Assembly (NCBI GenBank): GCA_030068075.1
Contig: CM057836.1
Location: 64,269,788-64,333,787 of the forward strand
Source of the DNA: Paguma larvata
Lineage: Eukaryota > Chordata > Mammalia > Carnivora > Viverridae
Reading direction: 5' to 3'
Length of the DNA stretch: 64,000 nucleotides
Shown piece by piece: positions 58,353 through 64,000 of the stretch. Each line of letters starts with the position of its first letter. Within the stretch, counting starts at the first letter, position 1. The translations under genes were made by a program, and so were the position numbers. A model generated the notes under the pieces. That model made no database searches and was not told the DNA's origin. It worked only from the letters and a program-made list of their open reading frames with translations.

Positions 58353-58587
58353 AATTTCTATTTTTATTTTATTTCTATTAAATTTCTATATTTATTTAGA
58401 CAGAGAAAGAGGGAGAGAGCACATATGCATGTGCACAAGTGGGGAAGAGGTAGAGAGAGGGAGAGAGAATCCCAAACAGGCTCCACACTGACAATGCTGG
58501 ATGCTGGGCTCAATCTCATGGACCATGGGATCATGGCCTGAGCTGAAATCAAGAGACACGCAACCGAATGAGCCGCCCAGGCAACTC
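58353..58587 (-). mobile_element. SINEC-type SINE with 19-bp target duplication
   Basis: Reverse SINE ending gagccgcccaggcaactc. The exact 19-bp duplication tagatgttgaattatttta lies at 58334-58352 and 58588-58606. Confidence 0.95.
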
Positions 58588-58993
58588 TAGATGTTGAATT
58601 ATTTTAGACATTTATATTTTTGCCTTAATATAAAGTTTGGGCTTTAATTTAGAAATTTAGTATAATTGTCTCCTAGGAAAAAGTAATGATTCAAGATAAG
58701 TATAATAATAATCAGTCTAAACTGAAGAGTACTATTAAGTTAATCAGTAATTTTGATAATGTAAGATTACCCACTTGTTAGTATTGAGTTGTTTCTCTTA
58801 AAGTAGGATATGGTTGTAATCACATCGGAAAATCCTGGGTAAGATATATCCTTGGATTGCTCACTTTTTATAAACTATAGTTATTATATGTGGTTTAGGA
58901 TCTGAATAAAGAAGTCATTAATTTTATCTATTCATATAGCTCATTCTGACCAACATATCCTTCTTACAAGAGCAGACATATATAGATACTTTT

Positions 58994-59112
58994 TTTTTCT
59001 CTTTATTTATTTTTAATAATTTATTGTCATTGGTTTCCATACAACACCCAGTGCTCAACCCAACGAGTGCCCTCCTCTGTGCCCATCACCCACTCTTCCC
59101 CCTCCCACACCC
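58994..59112 (-). mobile_element. Short LINE-1 3' end
   Basis: Reverse L1 tail (aataatttattgtcattgg, caacacccagtgctcaaccc). ctctttat and atagatactt recur at the flanks. Confidence 0.88.
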
Positions 59113-59611
59113 ATCTCTTTATAGATACTTCTTCAACTTTATCTTTTTAGAAAGAATGTATATGTAGGTCAAGTCTTCATTTGTTCTGTACATGGGGATC
59201 TCTGAAATCTCTAAATCAGCTATAGATATGTCAAAAAACAATTGCCACTATTTAGCGACATGTCTATGTCCAGTTAATACATTCTTCATCATAAACAACA
59301 GGATCTGAAATTACAGAATATATAATTAGAGTCTGGTACATAGGCGGAGTATATTTAATATTTTCTAGAAGGAAAGGATTTGTAATTTACAAAGGATAAA
59401 TTGTGATCATTATAGTAATGATAGTCATACCTATTATTTATCACAGTTTTAAATGAACTGTCTCATAATCACTAGACCAGTGCAGAGTCTAATTGTGAGA
59501 AGTAATAATTTTGGTGATCTTTTTTCTCCCCATTAAAATATTTCATTTATGTATTTGTTTATATATTTTTGTATTTTTCTTCCTGTTAAAATACTTGAAA
59601 TAAAATATTAG

Positions 59612-59776
59612 GTGAAAAAGAACTATGAAGCTCTCAAACAGAGACAAGATGAAGAAAGGATGGTACAGAGCTCTCCTCCAGCGTCTGGTGAAGATAATAA
59701 ATGGGAGCGAGAAAGTCAAGAAACAACTAGAGAGCTTCTTAAAGTTAAAGACAGATTAATTGAAGTAGAAAGAAAT
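59612..59776 (+). CDS. CCDC88A: CCDC88A window exon 15 (coiled coil), last exon in window
   Basis: A 165-nt exon of 55 codons, phase 0 both sides, acceptor aaaatattag and donor gtaagt. It runs from VKKNYEALKQRQDEERM through a short non-helical stretch VQSSPPASGEDNKWERE to KVKDRLIEVERN, about residues 999-1053. The AG is preceded by an A/T-rich stretch, so its pyrimidine tract (about 30 nt upstream) is distant. The next known exon (starting around NATLQAEKQ) was not found before base 64000. Confidence 0.96.
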
Positions 59777-60139
59777 GTAAGTGTTTTTAAGTTTTTGTAG
59801 GAATAAGATTTTTTAGAAGTAAAGCATCATTGGTTATATAACTTAGAAAATTTATTTAATCTGGTTTTGGAGCTTTGTTCATTTTATACTTTCTTGTCTG
59901 ATTTATTTTATAATGTAATAAAGGACTGAAGAACTAATAATTTAATATGCTTTTCTACATCACCCTCATATAAGTCCATCAGCAACTTTGTCAACTCTGT
60001 AGTGAAAATGTATCCCAAGCCCATCTACTTCTGTCCCCTTATTGCTGCTACCACTGTAGCTAAGGTACCATCTCTCATCTGGGTGAGAGACTGTCCTCTC
60101 CGGGGCTCTTCCCCCCTTCCACTCCTGGCCCAATCTAAC

Positions 60140-60810
60140 CCAGTCCTATTACAATAGGCAGAGTTAGGTTTTAAAACGTAAACGTAGTCATACCTCTTTT
60201 CTACTTAAAATCTTCAGTGGCTTCCCTTTCTAATTAGAATAAAATCCAAACATTTCAGTGTCCCGTAAGACCATTTCTGACTTTGTCCTGCCTATATTGC
60301 TGGCCTTATACCATACCACTCTTCCGCCCCCTCTGTTTATTCATCTGGAGATAATATTATGACTCTTGATACCTGGAAAACATAAAACAGTGCCTGGTAT
60401 ATAGGAAGTAAGTTAATTCTAGTCATATTGGCTTTCTCTGTTTGTTCGTATTTCCAGATCTTTATGTTTGCATCCTCTACCTGGAACACATAGGTAGCTT
60501 TTCTCAGCATTCAGGCCTCATATGACAAGTCTCCTGCGAAAGGTCTTTCCTGACCCCTACCCCAGTCAAGTAGCTATTCTCAACCTAAGCCATTTAATAT
60601 CAAGCCACTGTCTTACTTAGTTTCTTCATAGCGCTTTTCACTAGTGAAATCATATTATTTCTTTTTTGTTGGTTGTCTACTGGAAAAAAACTCCTTGAAA
60701 GCAGAAAGCTCGTCTTTTTTTTCCACCACTGTGCCTTCAGTATGTAGACTAAAGCCTGGTACATAGCAGGCACAGTAAATATTCGCTGGATGAGTTGGAG
60801 AAATATTTGA
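60140..60810 (+). repeat. L2 relic
   Basis: Diverged L2 3' sequence: cttcagtggcttccctttct, gaataaaatccaaaca, gaccatttctgactttgtcc and, at the end, cctggtacatagcaggcaca. Parts may be MIR. Borders approximate. Confidence 0.6.
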
Positions 60811-61084
60811 CAAGAAACAGTAATCCAGTAAATTCACCAAACATTTATCCTTTAAAGATGAATGAGCTTTTGGAATATATATGCTAACAAGTAAAATAGT
60901 TGTGGTTGTTGCTATTGTGTTTTAATGTAACATGTTTTGCAAACTTTAAACCCATAATGCCAAAATTTAATTTCCTAGTGTTTATTCCTACTTTCTCATC
61001 CAGAAGTAATGACTAAACGGTTTTCCCAGAAAAATGATTTATCTGTGTATAGAAGTAGATTTTGTTTTCTTTGTCCAAGATTGA

Positions 61085-62035
61085 AATTCCAGCTACTTAA
61101 TATACAATATAATACTAGTTTCAGGTGTAGGATTTAATGATTCATCACTTACATACAATACCCTATGTTCACCAAAAGTGCCCTCCTTAATACTCACACC
61201 CATTTAACCGTCACCGGGCCCTCCCCTTCAGCAACCCTCAGTTTATTCTCTGTAGTTCAGAGTCTGTTTTCTGGTTTGCCCCTTTTGTTTCTTCCTCCTG
61301 TGTTCATCTGTTACATTTCTTAAATTCCACATATGAGTGAAATCATACAGTATTTGCCTTACTCTGAATGACTTATTTCGCTGAGCGTAATACTCTCTAG
61401 CTCCATCCACGTGGTGGCAGATGGCAAGATTTCATTCTTTTAAGTTTTATTTATTTATTTCTGAGAGAGAGAGAGAGTAGGGGAGGGACAGAGAGAGAGG
61501 GAGAGAGAGAATCCCACGCAGGCTCCACCGTCAGCACAGAGCCCGATGTGGGGTTCAAACTCATGTACCATGAGATTGTGTCCCGAGCTGAAATCAAGAG
61601 TAACCAACTGAACCACCTAGGTGCCCCTAAATACCACAGCTTCTTTATCCATTCATCAGTCATTTGGTCTGTTTCCATAATTTGGCTATTGTTGATAGCA
61701 CTGCTATAAACATCAAGGTGCATGTATCCCTTTGAAGCAGTATTTTGGTATTCTTTGAGTAAATGTCCAGTAGTGCAATTGCTGAATCATAGGATAGTCC
61801 TGTTTTTAACGTTTTGAGAAACCTCTGTACTGTTTTCCAAAATGGCTATACCAGTTTGCATTCCCACCAGTAGTGTAAAAGGGTTCCTCTTTTCTCCAAA
61901 TCCTCTCCAACACCTGTTGTTTTCTGTGTTGTTAATTGAAGCCATTCTGACAGGTGTGTGAGGTGGTATCTCAGTGTAGTTTTGATTTGGATTTCCTTGA
62001 TGATGAGTGATGTTGAGCATCTTTCCATGTGTTTG
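61085..62035 (-). mobile_element. Carnivore LINE-1 3' part
   Basis: Reverse L1 with 3' UTR and ORF2 end; - strand pieces such as QIKTTLRYHLTHLSEWLQL are ORF2 C-terminal. A SINE is nested at 61442-61627. Confidence 0.8.
61442..61627 (-). mobile_element. SINEC SINE nested in LINE-1
   Basis: Reverse SINE (gaaccacctaggtgcccc at right) inserted in the L1 between ttcattctttt and the rest of the ORF2 end. Confidence 0.9.
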
Positions 62036-62044
62036 TTAACATTC

Positions 62045-62470
62045 TGTACGTCTGGGAGTGTATTTCTTTTACAAAGTTATATCTGTGGGATCATGCTATA
62101 CAGCATTTCTATTTGCATGTTTCAATTATGTTATCTTGGGGATCTCTTTATTTTAGACAGAAATAGATCTCTCATTTTGTTTAATGAACACATATTATTC
62201 CATAGTATGGATGTTACCATAATTTAAATAAATCCCACATTGATGGAGATTCAGGTTATTTTCAGATTTTGCTGCAGTGAAAATCTACATATAATATGTT
62301 CATAGGGTAGTAAATTCCTGACAGTGGAATTGATAGGCCAAAGGTATGTATACATATCTGTGTATGTATGTATGTAATATTAACTGATATCATCATATTA
62401 GCCTCTGAAAATCACATTAGTTTTCAATCCTTCTAATGGAGTACCTATTTTTTTAGATATACATTTGATA
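62045..62470 (-). mobile_element. Old LINE-1 relic
   Basis: attattccatagtatggatg, ataatttaaataaatccc and ggaattgataggccaaaggt follow a common old L1 3' ORF2 block on the - strand. Confidence 0.65.
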
Positions 62471-63157
62471 TTACCAGCCTTTTAATTTTTATTAAAGCAA
62501 AAAGAAAAAAAAATTTTTGCATGTTCTTTATATATTTATCAGATGTATATGAGTGCCATTTTTAATTGTTCAGTGATTTTATAAATATATACACATAGAC
62601 ACATACCTCCATCACTTGGATTAATAATTGTATTTCAGAAAATTTAGCTGACTTGTTAAGTTTTGTAAGGTACATCTGTTTTCCCATTGACTTCCTTTAT
62701 AAGTTTGTATTGGAAAAAAAGTACTTAGTTGCCATATTTTAGACATTTTATTTTAGATAATGGTTTATAAAATCGGCTAGCCCTATGTTAGACTGGTAAT
62801 TGTGGTGTTTTTGCCAGTGTATTTACTGACCTCATAACTTCTCCATTGTAAAGTTTTTCCTGCTCTGAGATATCCTTTCTGCTCTCTTTTATTCTTTTAT
62901 AGACTATAGGAATTTTTTTCCTATTCCTGTAGGGATACCCAGACTTATCATTAGAGATTGTACATTTTGGTTTATTAAGACTTGAACTACAGAATACTTA
63001 ACATATTTAAGTGAGAAATGGTTCACTTCTTTGGTGTATCAAGATGGTATATAAATACATCACCGTTCCATATTATGTTTCCAGTGTAAATTTTTTTTAT
63101 CCCTTTTATCTGAACAAATGAGCATAAGAGAAGGACAGTATCAAAACCCATCTTACA

Positions 63158-63244
63158 CAGAGGAGGGCACTTGGTGGCTTGAACACTGGGCGTTGTATGG
63201 AAACCAATTTGACAATAAATTATTAAAAAAAAAAAAAACACCAA
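63158..63244 (+). mobile_element. Minimal LINE-1 3' end
   Basis: Forward L1 tail of under 90 bp (ggagggcacttggtggcttg to caataaattatt) plus poly-A. acccatctta precedes it and recurs after the tail. Confidence 0.88.
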
Positions 63245-64000
63245 AAAAACACCCATCTTAAAGCCTTTGGCTTCTTCAGCTTTGATTTTGTGGTATAATG
63301 TATGGGTTAAATCATTCCTTGCCTTTCATACAGTGACATGTAATATATGTAACGTGAAAGCTTATAAAATGAATGTTTCCTTTGTCCCCTGTGTAGATAC
63401 AGTAAAAGTGATTTGTTGTGGTTCAATGTAACTTTTTATGCATATCGCAGTTATATACAATCAATTCTGGCCTTTTGATATATAAAGTTTTATTTCACTT
63501 TTCTCGAGGGTTCTTTGTTTATACTTTTTGATACTAATTTTTTATGAAATGTTATTTAGAAATAATCCTAAAAATACAATGTCTATGGCAAACATTTTAA
63601 TATATATCGCATTAAATTAATAATCATCTATGATTTACATAGTAATTCAACTGTTTAACTATAAAATTGAAATATAGCCAAATGTACTGGAAAAATTGAA
63701 AATTGTATGTTTTGTTTGGATTTGCTCCAGAAAGTCCTATAGATGAGATCGAGTTTTAGTGAGTTTCATACAATGGAAAAAAATCACTAAAGAAAATATG
63801 TAACATCTGTTAGGTCAATTATGGCCTAAATTTTTTAAACACATGGTTGAAATTGTTTCTGCTTCTCTTCCAAATTTGTATTTATAAAATAGTTAGTTTT
63901 GCTGCTACCCCTGAGACCAACACTTGCCTATATATGTATTTGCCTTTGGGCAATTAGAAAATGTGCACTTCATTGGCTAGACACAATCCCAACACACATT

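Larger units (their letters stand above)
56112..59611 (+). other. Intron 14 of window
   Basis: 56120-57620 has nothing I can name. Then an old forward L1 ORF2 piece (57630-57960), a SINE with a long duplication (58353-58587) and an L1 3' end (58994-59112). Confidence 0.75.
6213..59776 (+). other. CCDC88A: CCDC88A (girdin/GIV) gene, internal part: 15 coding exons
   Basis: Girdin is a large cytoplasmic scaffold. In the family, an N-terminal Hook-like domain binds microtubules, a long coiled coil dimerises, and the C-terminus binds lipid and actin, activates G-alpha-i and is an Akt target; it acts in cell migration, membrane traffic and cilia. Fifteen exons here join in frame without a stop to give 962 codons, matching human girdin as I remember it almost residue for residue (about 92-1053 of about 1,870). 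The paralogues CCDC88B and CCDC88C share the architecture but not this close sequence. All introns are GT..AG. Intron phases in order are 1,0,0,0,2,0,0,0,1,0,0,0,2,0 and 0 after the last exon. The promoter, start codon and C-terminal exons are outside the window, so nothing about regulation can be read. No disabling mutation is visible, so this is the live gene and not a retrocopy. Confidence 0.97.
59777..64000 (+). other. Intron after the last exon seen
   Basis: Contains an L2 relic (60140-60810), reverse L1s (61085-62470) with a nested SINE, and a tiny forward L1 3' end (63158-63244). No further CCDC88A exon is found before the window ends. Confidence 0.75.

Noticed and set aside
1..64000. 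CRISPR array, operon, phage or other bacterial system
   Set aside because: The sequence is mammalian nuclear DNA with spliced exons and retroelements; no spaced direct repeats or prokaryotic genes are present.

Overview
The window is nuclear genomic DNA from a carnivoran mammal, almost certainly a cat (Felidae). The evidence is about 38 tRNA-Lys-derived SINEs of the feline SINEC_Fc type, feline-type LINE-1 3' ends, older mammalian repeats (MIR, L2, hAT/Charlie-like relics), and spliced exons with GT..AG borders. There are no bacterial-style genes, operons, tRNA genes or CRISPR arrays. Most open frames here come from SINE and L1 copies and are not genes.

One gene fills the window on the + strand: CCDC88A (girdin/GIV). 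I recognise fifteen consecutive coding exons between 6213 and 59776. They join without frame disruption into 962 codons, corresponding by recall to about residues 92-1053 of the roughly 1,870-residue human protein. The window starts in the intron before the first of these exons and ends in the intron after the last. The 5' exons (start of the Hook-like domain) and 3' exons (rest of the coiled coil, G-alpha-binding and C-terminal region) lie outside. The first four exons (6213-17074) encode the second half of the Hook-like domain and its exit helix. The fifth (28489) encodes a Ser/Pro-rich linker and the start of the coiled coil. All later exons are coiled coil, including one 1,071-nt exon (49665-50735).

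The introns carry dense repeats. The upstream intron (1-6212) has SINEs and a recent truncated L1. The 17-28 kb intron has a solo LTR, an unidentified pseudogene-like block, a long L1, a perfect 22-bp hairpin and a retrotransposed scrap of U2 snRNA. The 28-35 kb intron has stacked L1s. At 37.7 kb there is an RPS2 processed-pseudogene fragment. At 53-55 kb there is a second solo LTR of the same family and a Tigger-like MITE. The last introns hold L1, L2 and SINE copies.

I found no undescribed system. The observations most worth a second look are: a 31-residue supra-repeat inside the long coiled-coil exon; two same-orientation solo LTRs bracketing nine exons; the U2 5' fragment with target-site duplications; the perfect hairpin; fold-back and inverted SINE pairs; and a candidate cryptic (poison) exon at 17337-17425.
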